From: Physcomitrium patens
Lineage: Eukaryota; Streptophyta; Bryopsida; Funariales; Funariaceae
Reading direction: 5' to 3'
Length of the DNA stretch: 64,000 nt
NCBI RefSeq assembly: GCF_000002425.4
Contig: NC_037258.1
Coordinates: forward strand, 2,711,964-2,775,963
Shown here: piece by piece, positions 1 through 12,211 of the stretch
Layout of the letters: each line of letters begins with the position of its first letter
Position numbering within the stretch: the first letter of the stretch is position 1
The notes under the pieces: model-generated
The model's input: the letters and a program-made list of their open reading frames with translations, nothing else
Database searches by the model: none
Told to the model about the DNA's origin: nothing
Translations under genes and position numbers: made by a program

Positions 1-556
1 CATGGACATACATATGTAAGCCAATAATTACATGTATAAATAGGTAGAAGTAAATAAAAGTAGATAAAAATAAGTTAATTCTATAGTATTTGATATAGAA
101 GCTTCTTATAAGCTTTATAGACTTGCTTTGACTTTATTGGTGTCTTTAATTGACTTTTTGGATTAAAAACGTGGTCAATAAGTTGGCCATGTGCCACATA
201 TGTTGTTAGCTTGAAGACCAAGCTAACTATGTGGCCCACACGTAGAAAAACTTATCTTATAAGTCAAGGCATGTGTCTTACAAAGTCAACACATATTGGA
301 GGTCCTATAGAATGTTGCCACATAGCCCCTAGTTAGATAGTATATATAGAGACAAGAGTGAAGCCTTCTTTACTCTTGTCAACTCCTTTCTTGCTTCGAC
401 TCTAGTTTCAAGGGTCTCTAGTTTTCTTGGCTTTTGGCAATAGCCATTCTAGTTTCTTTTTTAATATATATATCAAATTATTTCTATTTTGTCATCTTTC
501 TTTGAGAGAAGTTTCACTTATTTATTTGTCTTTATCATGTTCTAATCCTTGACATA
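1..556 (+). mobile_element. LTR-like end of a gypsy element, plus orientation
   Basis: This stretch matches the reverse complement of about 4130-4695 along most of its length. Shared landmarks include the GGTCCTATAGAA block near 301, a TATATATAGA promoter-like box near 344, the AAGAGTGAAGCCTTCTT block and the TCAAGGGTCTCTAG block near 408. It is therefore an LTR copy in plus orientation. It abuts the minus-strand gypsy interior at about 556, in the middle of the integrase region, so it is not the normal partner LTR of that interior. Its left edge may lie outside the window. The boundary is set by where similarity to the other LTR stops. Confidence 0.7.
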
Positions 557-2290
557 AGATTGTACAAAATCTTTGATAGCCTTCCACATTTGGGGCCACA
601 AAAAATCCTTGGATATTGTTCTAAAGTTTTATTGTATCCAAAATGTATTGTTGTTAGAAAATCACGATGAGCTTAAAGAACACATAATTGAGCTTCACCT
701 TTTGGAACATATAGGAGTCCCTCAAAATATAATAGATTGTTTTTGAATTCAAACTTAAAAGTATCATGAGACTTTGAAGGATTTTCCTTAATATCACGAA
801 TAAGAGGATCAAAAGACATACTTGAGTGAATTTGCTTAATGAAAGTTGAATCAACAATTAGTGTTGATTTCATTGCTCAAAATGAAGATGCTTTGGCTTC
901 AAGAGAATTGTCCATTGCTGATGAAAAATAACATCTTTTTCCTTTGGTATAAGGTAAGATTGTCTAGAGAGTGCATCTCACAAACCTTGGTTTTTTTTTA
1001 GCCGATAAAACATCTTGAATTCGAATCTTGACAAAGACATACTTTAATGGGCTTGGCGACGATTCAAAATACATAGTAACATAAAATATTTAAAGTTCTT
1101 GTCATCTGTATATAAGGTCATTGGAATAGAAATACCTTCTAGATAATGGGGCTATTCTTGAAACAAATCTATAATTACAAGAAGTGCTTTGTCATGGATC
1201 TTGTAGCTGATCTTGGCTGTTGAAAATTTTTTGGAATGAAAAGCTACTTGGTGAAGTTTATCATTTATTTCCATTTGTGACAATACAGCACCCAAAGAAA
1301 AGTCTCATGCATTTGTTTCAATAAAAAATAGCTTAGAAAAATCAATGCAATACAAAATTGGTACAAAAATAAAGGCTCTCTTCAAAACTTCAAATGCTAT
1401 TTCCGCTTCTTGATTCCATTGAAGTTTGTCTTTACAAGTCAAACATGTAAGTAGAACTGCAACTTAAGAGAAGTCTTTGATGAAGATCTGATAATAGTTG
1501 AAAAATCCCAAAAAACATTGGACATCTCTTATCATTTTTGAGATCTTCTAATCTACAATAGCTTAAAATTTTTTAGGATCCATCATAAGTCCATCATTTA
1601 AAATGAAGTATCCTAAGAAATTGACTTGAGTAGTGTAAAATACATACTTTTCTATCTTTATAAAGAGTCTAGCATCTCTTAGTTTTTATAATACACAACG
1701 AACAGGAAGTTCATGTTCTTCTGTGTTCTTAGAATAGATTAAGATGTCGTCTAGATAACAGACAATAAAATCATCTAAAAACTCCCAAAAGACATCATTC
1801 ATTAGATATTGGAATGCTGCTGGTGCATTTATAAGTTGAAAAGGCATGATGTTGTATTCAAAATGTCCATACCTTGTTCGAAACGTAGTCTTCCATTCAT
1901 CTCCTTCTTTGATACGTACCAAATTGTATGATCCCCGTAGATCTATTTTTGTATAGATCTTAGCTTGATTCAACTGATCAAGAAGTCCAGATATCAAAGG
2001 TAGCGGATACCTGTTCTTCATGGTGATTTTATTGAGTCCTCAATAATCGACATACATCTCCAATGATCCATCTTTTTTCTTCACAAATAAAATTGGAGCT
2101 CTTGTTGAAGATTTGAAATGGCATATGAAGTTCTTAGCCAAATTTTCTTCAATATACTACTTGAATTCAACCAACTCATTTTGAAATAAATTGTAGATTG
2201 ATCCAAATGGCGGTTGTGCTCCTTCTTAAAGGTCAATTGAACAGACATAGGAAAGATATTTTGGAAGAGTATCTGCATTCTTTTTTTTAA
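557..2290 (-). pseudogene. Decayed gypsy pol: reverse transcriptase, RNase H and integrase zinc-binding region
   Basis: The minus strand encodes gypsy-type polymerase with many stops and frameshifts. The clearest part is the reverse transcriptase at 1686-2021, with the catalytic box YLDDILIYS preceded by DDFIVC and a [12 protein letters not shown] block. The N-terminal RT part ([13 protein letters not shown]-like) follows at about 2040-2110 after a stop. At 673-873 lies the linker before integrase, and at 556-660 the integrase zinc-binding region (HFGYNKTLE). Reading then stops abruptly: the DDE core and any chromodomain are missing and LTR-like DNA in the wrong orientation follows. The RT wording resembles Tcn1-like chromoviruses, a clade known from mosses; that placement is inference. 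No intact reading frame remains. Confidence 0.8.
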
Positions 2291-3911
2291 ATAAATCTTT
2301 AAAATCTTGATATTGGCTTAAAATGCTACTTGAAGTCTTTCTACCAGTAGAAATAGGTATGACATAAATGACACAAGGTAAACCTTTTTTTGCAGTATGC
2401 AAGAAAGCTCTTGCATCTACAAATATAGGTTTAATTCTACTAGACTTATGATTTTTTACTTGATTAACTATGCTCTTAGTTATACTTTTAGAAAAGTCAA
2501 GACTATGAGAAGTGCAATCTATTTTAGGATTATATTATTTTAGCCATGATAAATCTAAAATAACTAGATTAAAGAAAGATCTAATTATATTAAATAATAC
2601 AAAGCTACTATGACCATTAGTTGCTACTTCTATAAGAAGGATTTCTTAAGTAACATCTCTTCAAGCCAATAGATGACTATCTATGACTTCTACATCAACA
2701 AGTTTAGTTTTCTTCACTAATAGTATGCTATGTCTTTTAGAAAATTCTTCATCTAAAAAATAAACTGAGGCTCATGAATCTAACAAGGCACAGGCTTGAT
2801 GATGTTTAGGTCCTAAAATAATATTTATTGTAAAATAAAGAGAGGATTCTAAGGAAAGAATAGGACCTTCACTACGTGTTGTACAAGATTTTGGCTGCAC
2901 AATTCCTATCGTAACAGGAAATACTCGTTGTCTAACATACTATCTTCTTTGATAGCCATTCTCCTCATTTTATAGTTGCGTCGCCTCTTTGAGCAATGTT
3001 GAGGAATGTGCTTAGGTTCTCCATGATATAAGCATAATCCTTCCTAACAACGACGAGTCTTTTCTTATTCAATAAGAGGTTTCAAACATACCGCATCAAT
3101 TTGCATATCCTCTACTTCCGAATGTATGTGTTGAAGAGATGTTGGAGTTGCCATTGAATTATAGTAACGTTGAGGTCCACTTGTACGATTCTCAAATCAA
3201 AATTCAAAAAGATGATTGTCGCATTTCACAACAAAGTCAATTGCTTGACTTAATGTTTGAGGATCAAGTAAGTTGAGTATTAATTTTTTTACATCATATT
3301 GTAATCTGTAGAGAAATTGGCTAACAAGTGCAGCATTATCTCACTTGATATCAGTTGCAAGTTGCAAGTTGTGAAGCATACAACGTTACTGATCAATTGT
3401 CTTATTGCAAAATATGGATTTTGTTGGTTGCAACAAAAATTGCATCATGTTTTCCATACATGGATCAAAACTCTGCCAAAAAAGCCTCTAGATTATTTAA
3501 TATTAGATCTTGTCATTCAAGAAAAGATGAAAACCATGCTAATGATGAACTTGAAAGAAGCGTATCAATGAATCTAACTTACGATCCTAGAGTTGGATAA
3601 CTTTGGGGTTGAAGTTCAATCACAAGTTGTACTTGATTGATAAATCCTCTAAACTTTGATCTAGTGCCATCAAACTTCTCGGATAGGGCAATTCTTAGTT
3701 CTCTAACACTGGAAGGGTATTCCACCATAAGAAAAGGGACATGATTTGGTGCAAATGTTGAAGCAGCTCCAATCATTTTTATATCTTCACTTCCTGATAA
3801 TCTTGTTGCTCCTTGTGGTTGTAAAGTGAGTTGATGCATCGCAAGCATTAATTTCCTCAATTGCTCTTGCATTTGTGCCATTGTACTCTTCATTTCAACA
3901 AGTTTTGCCAT
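2291..3911 (-). pseudogene. Decayed gypsy gag and aspartic protease
   Basis: Upstream of the RT on the minus strand lie, in order, a gag N-terminus (3911 down to 3579), a zinc knuckle and a protease. The gag part starts with a coiled-coil-like stretch (MKSTMAQMQEQLRKLMLA) and contains KFDGTRSKFRGFINQVQL, typical of gypsy capsid. Near 2995-3050 a CCHC-like knuckle reads CLYHGEPKHIPQHC, with the second cysteine replaced by histidine. Near 2760-2800 the protease active-site region reads LLDS-stop-AS, so the glycine of DSGAS has become a stop. Order gag, protease, RT, integrase fits the gypsy superfamily. The element is defective. Confidence 0.75.
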
Positions 3912-4129
3912 GATAATACTTAGAAAAGAGAAGATGTTTAATATTGCTTAAGACAAATAGAAGAGAGGACTTGAGAACAAAGAAAATACTAAAAACAATA
4001 TCAATTTAGAAGAGGGTAATCCGCAACTTCTAATAAGCTTATGTCTTATCAAGAAAAAGGGGTAATCCACTCTTAATCAAGATTAGACAAAGCTTTGATA
4101 TTGTAAGTGCACTCTTGTCAATCTATCAA

Positions 4130-4695
4130 GGACAAGAACATAATAAAAATTAATAAACAAGTGAGACTTTTTTCAAAGAAAAATGACAAAATAGAAATAA
4201 CTAAATATGTATATTAAGAAAGAAAATGGAATGGCTATTGCTAAAAGATAAGAAAACTAGAGACCCTTGAAATTACACTAGAAGCAAAAAAAGAATTGAT
4301 AAGAGTGAAGAAGGCTTCACTCTTGCCTCTATATATACTATCTACCTAAGAGCTATGTGGCGACGTTCTATAGGACCTCCAAAAATGTGTTGACTTTATA
4401 CAATACGTATCTAAACTTGCAAGGCAAGTTTTCTATGTGGGCGCCACATAGTTAGCTTGTTCCGCAACCTATCAACATGTATGGCTCGTGGTTAACTTAT
4501 TAACCAAGTTTCTAACCTACCAATTAAGTATAAATACATATAAAGTCAAAGCAACATCTATGAAGCTTCTAAGAAGCTTCTTTAGAAGATATTATGAAAT
4601 TACTCTACTTTTATCTATTCATATTACCTAAGTAACAATTACAGTAAATATATGTCTGTGACACATATGCAAATAAACTAAAGAAGATATTTTTA
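4130..4695 (-). mobile_element. 5' LTR of gypsy copy 1, minus orientation
   Basis: This block is the reverse complement of the LTR-like sequence at the window start and lies upstream of gag on the minus strand, where a 5' LTR belongs. Read on the minus strand it starts with TGTCACAGACATA near 4664 and carries a TATATATAGAGGCAAGAG promoter-like box near 4325. The interior begins near 4130 with TTGATAGATTGACAAGAG. No standard tRNA-Met primer site was recognised next to it. Its outer edge at about 4690 cuts straight into a helicase relic, suggesting the element inserted into that relic. Confidence 0.7.
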
Positions 4696-4699
4696 TCAT

Positions 4700-5830
4700 A
4701 TGTAATGAAGTATTAATGCATCATTGCTATTGTTCAAAGGCAATTGATAGAACTTTTTAAGGCATAAGTGACACTAATAAAACATTTGGCAAAAATTACT
4801 ATAGTCTTTAGTGAAGATTTTTGATAGATTCTTCATGTTGTCATAAAAAGTTTAAGAAAAGAGATTGTTGGTGCTTCTTTGTAAAAATCAAAGATTTTGT
4901 CTCATATTAAAGTATATAAGTTGATCAAAAATATACATTTGGAAGTTAAAGTTGATAGAAATCAATTATTTGTTATAATACTTTTAAAGGTGTGTACTGT
5001 ATATGCTTATTACTTTTGAGAGTTTTTTATGATACAATGTTTATGATTGATATATCTAAGTATGGTTTCTATTTAAAGATTAAAAATAAATCAGTAATTA
5101 CAAATCTACTAAAAAATATGGTGCTTCTTTTAAAATATACAAAATTAGGTCTAACATCAAATAATTTGATTCAAATTGTTTATTTGGAATTAGATGAAGA
5201 TGGGACATTTGAAGATAAATATTTTACCAACATGTTAATTTTATCTATACAAAATTATAATATTGATGACCTAAAAAAGCATACCATAGATAGATTTTTA
5301 AAATTTTTATGTGATTATTTTAGCACAAATATGGTAGTGATAGAAGATGGTGCCAATAATAATAATTGTTATCCAACTAAGTCTCTGAATAGCTTAAGTA
5401 TACTTAGATTGCCACTATTTAACTTAGAGCTAAAGATCAAATGTTCAATTATGTTATTGCAAAACATTGCTCAGTATTAAGGATTTTTTTATGCATCATG
5501 CTTAGATATTACATAGCTGATTGATTGAGCTATAGGAACAAGATTGTTTTTTGAAGACTACAAGGAACAATTGACTTTTCTTTTGAAGATTATATTATGT
5601 CCATCATTTATAGAGATTATGTTCAAGTTGTAACAAAGATAATTTTTAATAGAAATGTCATTTATCATGACCATTAACAAATTCCAATGACAATTAATGA
5701 AGAAAGTAGGAATAGATCTTAAAACTCTTATATTTAGACATGGATAATTGTATGTTGCCTTTTCACAATGCACTTTTCCAAATGTGATTAAGATCCTTTA
5801 TTGCAAAGATAATCAAAGTAAAAATACTAT
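4700..5830 (+). pseudogene. Helitron/PIF1-type DNA helicase relic
   Basis: Translated with frame changes and stops, the plus strand follows the C-terminal half of PIF1-like helicases carried by Helitrons. Near 4708 it reads NEVLMHHCYCSKAIDRT (family NEAPMAHRYCFEALDRT). Near 4808 it reads IVFSEDF then ILHVVIKS (family VVFGGDFRQILPVV). The open stretch at 4992-5480 ends with LELKIKCSIMLLQN (family LELKVGCPIMLLRN). Near 5650-5800 it reads MSFIMTINKFQ, GIDLKTLIFRHG and LYVAFSQ (family LSFAMTINKAQ and HGQLYVALSR). The N-terminal part, with the Walker A motif, is absent on the left, where the gypsy LTR begins. No Rep domain or Helitron terminus was seen, so a host PIF1 pseudogene is the alternative. 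Confidence 0.75.
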
Positions 5831-7302
5831 TGTAAACTATTGCCATTGCCACTATAATTTGCTATCTACTTGATACATTATTTTTAGTTATTTTTTATTC
5901 TATTAAAAATTATTATTAATATTTCTATTAATATTTTTTATAGATTATATTAAAAAAATAATCATTTTAATAAAAAATAGTTTAAAATTACTAAAAAAAG
6001 TTATTATAGTAGTAAAAACTATGGTGGCATATGGTGGATTGTAGATCATAGTGGCATTAGCAAAAAAATATGGTACTATTGGCAATATTCCATCAAAAAG
6101 AAATTATTTACTTTAAAATAATCATTCAAAAAATGGATTGCCATTATTACTATAAAAATATTATAAAAAATTAAAACTAAAAATTTATACTATACAAAAA
6201 AATGTTACACGAATTTGTATTGATATCTATCTATTTGCTTTTGGTAATTCTATAATTTAAAATAAATATTGAATATTACTAAGAATTTTTTATTTAAAAG
6301 ACAAATTAAATATTAAATAATTTTTATATTATGATTACTTTAAAATTATAAAAAAAATACAAAAGACAATAATAAATCATTTTAAAGTTTTTATAAAGTA
6401 TAAAACCACAAACAATCCCATAATATTAGATAGAGTAACTTAATTAAAAAATCAAAATAAAACCATAGAAGAAAATGGTAACAAGAAAATACACCAAAAT
6501 TTTATGACTATCTATTAAGTTATTATAAATAATCTTTTTTATTTTTGAAAAAAATTAAATTCATTGTTTAAATTCTAATAAATAGAACATTGTAAAAGTT
6601 TACAATCTTTGTAATTGTTTCATTCTGAAGTTATATCATTCATGAGTTTGTACAATTTTTTATAAAGGTTAATTGTTTAAATTGGATACTAATAATAGTA
6701 ATAAAGCTGATATTGCATAAATATTAAAAAAAAGATAGCATATCTACTATCTATGAAAGCAAGAACTCTGATAATTTTTTTTGTTTTGTTTACATTAAAA
6801 TAAAATATTTCTTTGTAAATATCATTTTTAAATAATAAATTTGTAGTAAAAATAAAAAAAATAAAAATATCAGAGTTTCAACTTTAAATTTTCTTATGGC
6901 CTGAAAGTTATTAGTTAAAACATAAACCAGAACAATATAGAAAAAATTATCAATGTAAAATATTTAAAACCGACACAAGAATAATATAGTATTTAATGCA
7001 TTAGATGGGAAAAAAGACTTCAGAGAAGTAAAATAATAAAACATTTGTTCTTGGTGTACCAATTGTAGAAGAGTTGTTAAGAAATATTTAAATTATTTTA
7101 CAAAAAGACACTTTAATGCCCTTTATGTTGTGTTTATTATATTAAGAAAATATTATAAGTTTGAAATAAAACATATAAAAATGTTAAAACATTAAAATGA
7201 AAATGAAAATTATTAGTGAATTTTTTATTAAAATATTTTTTGTATAAGTCATAAGGTTTTTTAGTTATTCTTTTGGAAACTTATAGTCAAGAGAATAAAA
7301 CA

Positions 7303-7348
<46 letters not shown>

Positions 7349-7527
7349 CATGCATGCATGAATAGTTAAACATACTTAACTAGACCTTCTAAATAAATAC
7401 ATGAATTTCTAAAAAGTTCAGATACCCACCTAATTAAGTAAAAATGGATGGATATTCTAATTAGAGAAACAAATCTTTGAAAACTTTAGTATTGTGAGAC
7501 AAATACACTTAATTGGACGTCTCAAAT
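5831..7527. other. AT-rich spacer, no gene seen
   Basis: About 1.7 kb of very AT-rich DNA with homopolymer-like runs and stops in all frames. No coding match or RNA gene was recognised. It is probably decayed mobile DNA. Confidence 0.6.
7308..7362. repeat. TA microsatellite passing into TGTA/TGCA repeats
   Basis: An uninterrupted (TA)n run of about 32 bp is followed by TGTATGTATGCATGCATGCATG, an alternating purine-pyrimidine tract. Confidence 0.95.
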
Positions 7528-9300
7528 ATTGTTTAAAAATATTTTTAAAATCTTAATATTTGCTTAGAATTTTACTTAAAGTCTTTCCATTATTAGAGAT
7601 ATGTATAGCATAAATAACACAAGATGATCTTTTTTTTGCATCATGTAAGAAATCTCTTAGACCTACAATTATGAGTTTGATTGTACTAGATTTATGACTT
7701 TCTACTTAGTTAACAATACTCTTAATTATATTCTCCAAAAAATCAAGATTACAAGAAATCTAATATATTTTAAAGTTATACATTTTTAATCATCATAAAT
7801 CTGAAATAATTGGTTTAGAAGGATATTTAATAATATTAAATATTACAAAGCTACTATAACCATTAATTGTTATTACTATAGGATAGATTTCATGAGTAAC
7901 ATCTCTAAAAGACAATAGACAACCTTCTATAATTTCTACATGAAAAATTTTAATTTTTTTTTAATAAAGATATGCTATGTTTTTTTACTAAATTCTTAAT
8001 CTAAGAAACAAGCTAAGGCTTATGAATCTAACAAGGCAAAGGCTTTGTAATATTTAGATTCTAAATTAAAATTTATTATAAAACAAGGAAAGAATTCTAA
8101 GTAAAAAATAAGACCTTCACTAGGTGTTGTATAAGTTTTTAGCCGCAAAATTCCTATTGTAGTTAGACAAACTCATTTTTTGACATATTGTCTTCTTTAA
8201 TAGCCAAACTCTTTATTTTATTGTTGCGTTGTTTCTTCGGACAATGTTGAGTAGTGTGCCTAGGTTCTCTATAATATAAGTACAATCTTTCTTAATAACG
8301 AAAAGTCTTTTTTTACTTAGCAAGAAATTTTAAATATATTTCTTTAATTTGCATATCCTGTACTTTTAAATATACATATTGAGAAGATATTGGTATTTCC
8401 ATTGAATTATAATATTATTGAGATCTACTTCTATGACTCTTGAATTGAAATTTAAGAAATTTGTTGTTACATTTTATAAAAAATGTCAATTCTTTGACTT
8501 AATGTTTCAGAATTAGGCAAATTAAGCATCAATATTTTTATCCTATATTGTAATCTATAAAAAATTGGCTAATGAATGCAATATCATTCTACTTAAAATA
8601 AGTTCTAAGTTTTTTTTATATTTGGATCAAAATTCTACCAAAAAAGCCTCCAAATTATCCAATATTAGATCTTGTTGTTTAAAAAAAAGATAAAAATTAT
8701 GATAATGCACAATCTGAAAAAATGTATTAATAAACTTAATTTGCGATCTTGAAATTGGATAGTTTTAAGATTGAAGTTCAATTGTCAATTATACTTTATT
8801 GATGAATCTTTAAAATTTTAATCTTAGACAAGGTAATTTTTGGTTCTCTAATGCTTTAATGATGTTCTATAATAGAAAGAGTAGTATGATTTGGTGTAGA
8901 TGTTGCAGTAGCATCAATCGTCTCTATATCTTCACTACCTATTAATCTTGCTGCTCCTTATAGTATTAAATTGTGTTGATGCATAGCAAGCATTAACTCT
9001 CTCAATTGCTCTTACATTTATACTATTATATTCTTCATTTCACCAAAATGCACGATGATTACACAATAGAAAAGTAGATGTCTAATATCTCTCAAGATAA
9101 ATATAAAAGATTATTAGAGAATAATAGAAATTCTAAAAAAAATATTAATTTAGAAGTAGATAATCTACAACTTCTAATATACTTATGTCTTATCAAAAAA
9201 AAGAAATAATCCACTCTTAATCAAGAAGAAACAAAGCTTTGATATTATAAGTGTATTCTTGTCAATTTATGAAGGACAAGAACTTGATGAAGACAAATAA
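7528..9300 (-). pseudogene. Gypsy copy 2: decayed gag-protease interior
   Basis: This segment aligns along its length with 2290-4130. The block after CTTTAAAATCTTGATATTGG in copy 1 corresponds to TTTTAAAATCTTAATATTTG near 7540, and the zinc-knuckle block (GTGCCTAGGTTCTCTATAAT near 8257) and the gag block near 8880-9050 are in the same order and orientation. The reverse transcriptase half is missing on the left. The copy has lost almost all GC-containing codons relative to copy 1 and has no usable reading frame. Confidence 0.75.
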
Positions 9301-9840
9301 AGAAGTGAAACTTTTTGCATAAGAAAGATGACAAAATAAAAATAAGAAAGTATGAATTTTCAAAAAGAAATTAAAATGGCTATTGCCAAAAGATAAAAAA
9401 AAAACTAGAGATTTTTGAAACTAGACTAGATGCAAAAAAATGAGTTGGCAAGAATGAAGAAGAATTCACTCTTGCCTCTATATATACTATCTACGTAAGA
9501 GCTATGTGGCGATGCTCTATAGGATTTCCAACACATGTTCAATTTGCAAGATACATGTTTTAACTTATAAGGCAAGTTTCCTACATGGATACTATATTGT
9601 TAGCTTATACCACAAGCTATTAATATGTTCGACATGTGGCTAATTTGTTGGCCAAATTTCTAACCTACCAATCACCTATAGATATGTATAAAGGTGAAAC
9701 GACATCTATAAAGTTTTTAAGAAGCGATTCTAAAAGTTGTTATAAAATTAATTTATTTTTATTTATTTCTACCTATTCATATTACTTAAGTAATTATTAA
9801 AGTAAATATGTATGTCCATAACAATTGATCATTAATATAA
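9301..9840 (-). mobile_element. 5' LTR of gypsy copy 2, minus orientation
   Basis: This aligns with the LTR at 4130-4695: the GAGCTATGTGGCGATGCTCT block near 9499, the TATATATACTATCTAC promoter-like box near 9480 and the outer TAAAGTAAATATGTATGTC block near 9799 are shared. It directly follows the copy 2 interior in the expected place for a minus-strand element. Confidence 0.7.
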
Positions 9841-9871
9841 TCACAAGTATTTTAGAAAAAAAAATATCATT

Positions 9872-9896
<25 letters not shown>

Positions 9897-9904
<8 letters not shown>

Positions 9905-10118
9905 TTCTCAAATATGCTGAAATATCAAGAATATCATTATATTCTTGATAAGAGTAAATATATGCTTTAGATTTGTGGTAATAGCAAATATATCCTCAAT
10001 AGTAATAAGTTATCACCAATATTTCTTCTTTAGTCATCATCTAAGGCTCAAATTGTGGAGTATAAATATTTCATTGTGTTCTTTTTTGGCTTTTTGAAAA
10101 TTGCGAAAAATTAACCTC

Positions 10119-10150
<32 letters not shown>

Positions 10151-11192
10151 CATCGTAGACTATGCCTCACATTGCAAATTTATTGACACCAAGAAGACTT
10201 GATTAATAAAAAAGTTGATATCGATATAATCAAGCACCAATAATTGATTAACCATATTATGGCAATTGCAACTCTTGTCAATATAATATATTTTGATCAA
10301 TATTTTTATTGAATATAAGAAAGACATGTCTGCAATTTTCTACAATGATGCAACAAATCATTCCACATGAATGGTAGGATAAGATCCCTTCAAAACTCTA
10401 AGTACACCTAATTTACATTCCTACAATGGAAAGAATTATATATTCATTTGAATTTATGGTTCAAGATCATGTGTATGGAAAATGATAACATTATCTTTCA
10501 ACCACAAAATGATAATTATTTGAAGAACAAATTTTTACAATCAAAATACCTCCCTATTCATAATCACAAATATTTTGAAGAAGAATGTTTATTTGTGAAG
10601 AATCCATTTTTATTCTAAGCTCTCAAGTTTTGATTGAATAAAGTAGAAGTATGTTTCTATGCTTGCAATCATTGGTAGGGGAGCATCTCATTATTAATTA
10701 ACATTGGGATTCCATATTAGAAGCCAAAATATTAAGAGGACTCTTTTGTCTTGTGACTAGGAATTTGGAATTGGCAATCCACTCTTCATGTTATTCTTGT
10801 GATTCTCCCTTATAATTCACAATAATTATGCCATATGCACTAGACATGGGCCATCTTAGTAGTAGTAATAACAACTATCAAATCCAAAATCCAATTTTGT
10901 ATTGCAAAAAGCACCAAATCTTGTATGATTCTTTTACTTGAATTTTCTTTCTCAATAGTGTGGCATTACAAAAATCCAACTTCTATTAATTTGATCTCAA
11001 AAAAGGTAGCTCTAATGAAAACTTTAAAATAATAAAGGATGCAATGCATAAATCTCAAGCTGAGAGAAGATATGAATCTTATTTTCTTTATATATCACTT
11101 AGACATATAGAAGAAGACTGAGAATGAATAATCATGTACTAATCAACAAATATAAAGCAATTGCAATACAAGGCATGGTTTGAAAATTGGCG

Positions 11193-11224
<32 letters not shown>

Positions 11225-11449
11225 ACAAAAAAATTTTGATTCTTGAAAAGCCAGAAAAGAAAAGTAGCAAAATCTGCATAGCCAATTATCTAGACCCCAA
11301 ATGCCAACTAAACAAAGATTGTTGGTGATAACTTATCACCAACAAAGGTATATAAGCTATTATCACAAATCTAAGGGATATGTTTACTATTATAAAGAAT
11401 ACAAGGATATTCTTAATGCTTCAACATATTTGAAGGATATACATGACAT
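9897..11449. mobile_element. Foldback-type element with long terminal inverted repeats
   Basis: The two ends are inverted copies of each other over roughly 270-290 bp. Left outer end: ATGTATATTTCTCAAATATG (9897 on). The reverse complement of the right outer end (11449 back) reads ATGTATATCCTTCAAATATG. Further inside both arms share TTAGATTTGTGGTAATAGC (right TTAGATTTGTGATAATAGC), GATAAGTTATCACCAA, then a run of about 30 T (10120-10150) on the left and of A (11190-11220) on the right, and beyond it similar ACTATGCCT/ACCATGCCT blocks. The 1-kb centre has no recognisable coding region. A non-autonomous DNA transposon fits best. No target-site duplication is visible, since the left flank is TA repeat. 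Confidence 0.65.
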
Positions 11450-12211
11450 TTTCCCTATTTAAAATCCCAAGTGGACATTAGCAATACACTTAGTGCTGTA
11501 ATAAAATACTTGTTGCACAAATATGCAAGTAAAAGAAGGCATGTTGGCAAGTTCATGCTCACCAGCAACCTTGTGTTGGATCGGATAGAGATCTTATGTC
11601 ACGAAATCAATCGACATCTCCATCTGGAGAACATTTCTTTGTATGACCACTTTTCTACTGCACTAGCCTCATGACCATTTACGTATAATTGCAGTCCCTT
11701 CATAGCTATGAGGCAAGTTACTTAGATTTCTTAGCAAGGCTATTACACGGTTTTATTTTGATCATAGGTTATACAATGGGTAATTCTAGCTCTGACCAAC
11801 ATCTCCAATCATGAAACCATAAAAGATGTAAAACTGAAAGTATTTTTGTTATCTGTAAGAAAGTAGTGATTCTTCAAGACAACCCATTGCAAGTCACCGT
11901 GACATTTACAGATACCATTTATCATTTACGCAAAATAGGATTGCCATACTAGCCTATAATGAAATTAGCTGTCCAAATTCTACAATAGGGTCAGTATTAC
12001 AATCATCAATGCATAAAAATTTATGAAACTCAATAGAAATCAAAGTTTGTAAGTGGAAAAGACAGAAGAATTGCATCATGAAAATGATATATGGGCAGAT
12101 AGAAAGAAGAATGAAATCACATCATAATCTAATAAAAGGGAATCAAATTGTAATAAGATTGACAAGAGCAACCAAAAGTTACTATCAGTAAGAACCTCAC
12201 GCAACAAATTA
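11450..12211. other. Downstream flank of the methylesterase gene
   Basis: Composition becomes more balanced here. No convincing gene was found. The part nearest 12,211 should hold the 3' untranslated region of the minus-strand gene. An open stretch at 11471-11674 has no recognisable motif and was not accepted. Confidence 0.5.

Noticed and set aside
3317-3600. Plus-strand open frames of 80-84 codons
   Set aside because: They are complements of the minus-strand gypsy gag region.
11471-11674. 67-codon open frame
   Set aside because: Next to the foldback element, no motif, no splice context and no conserved residues that I recognise.
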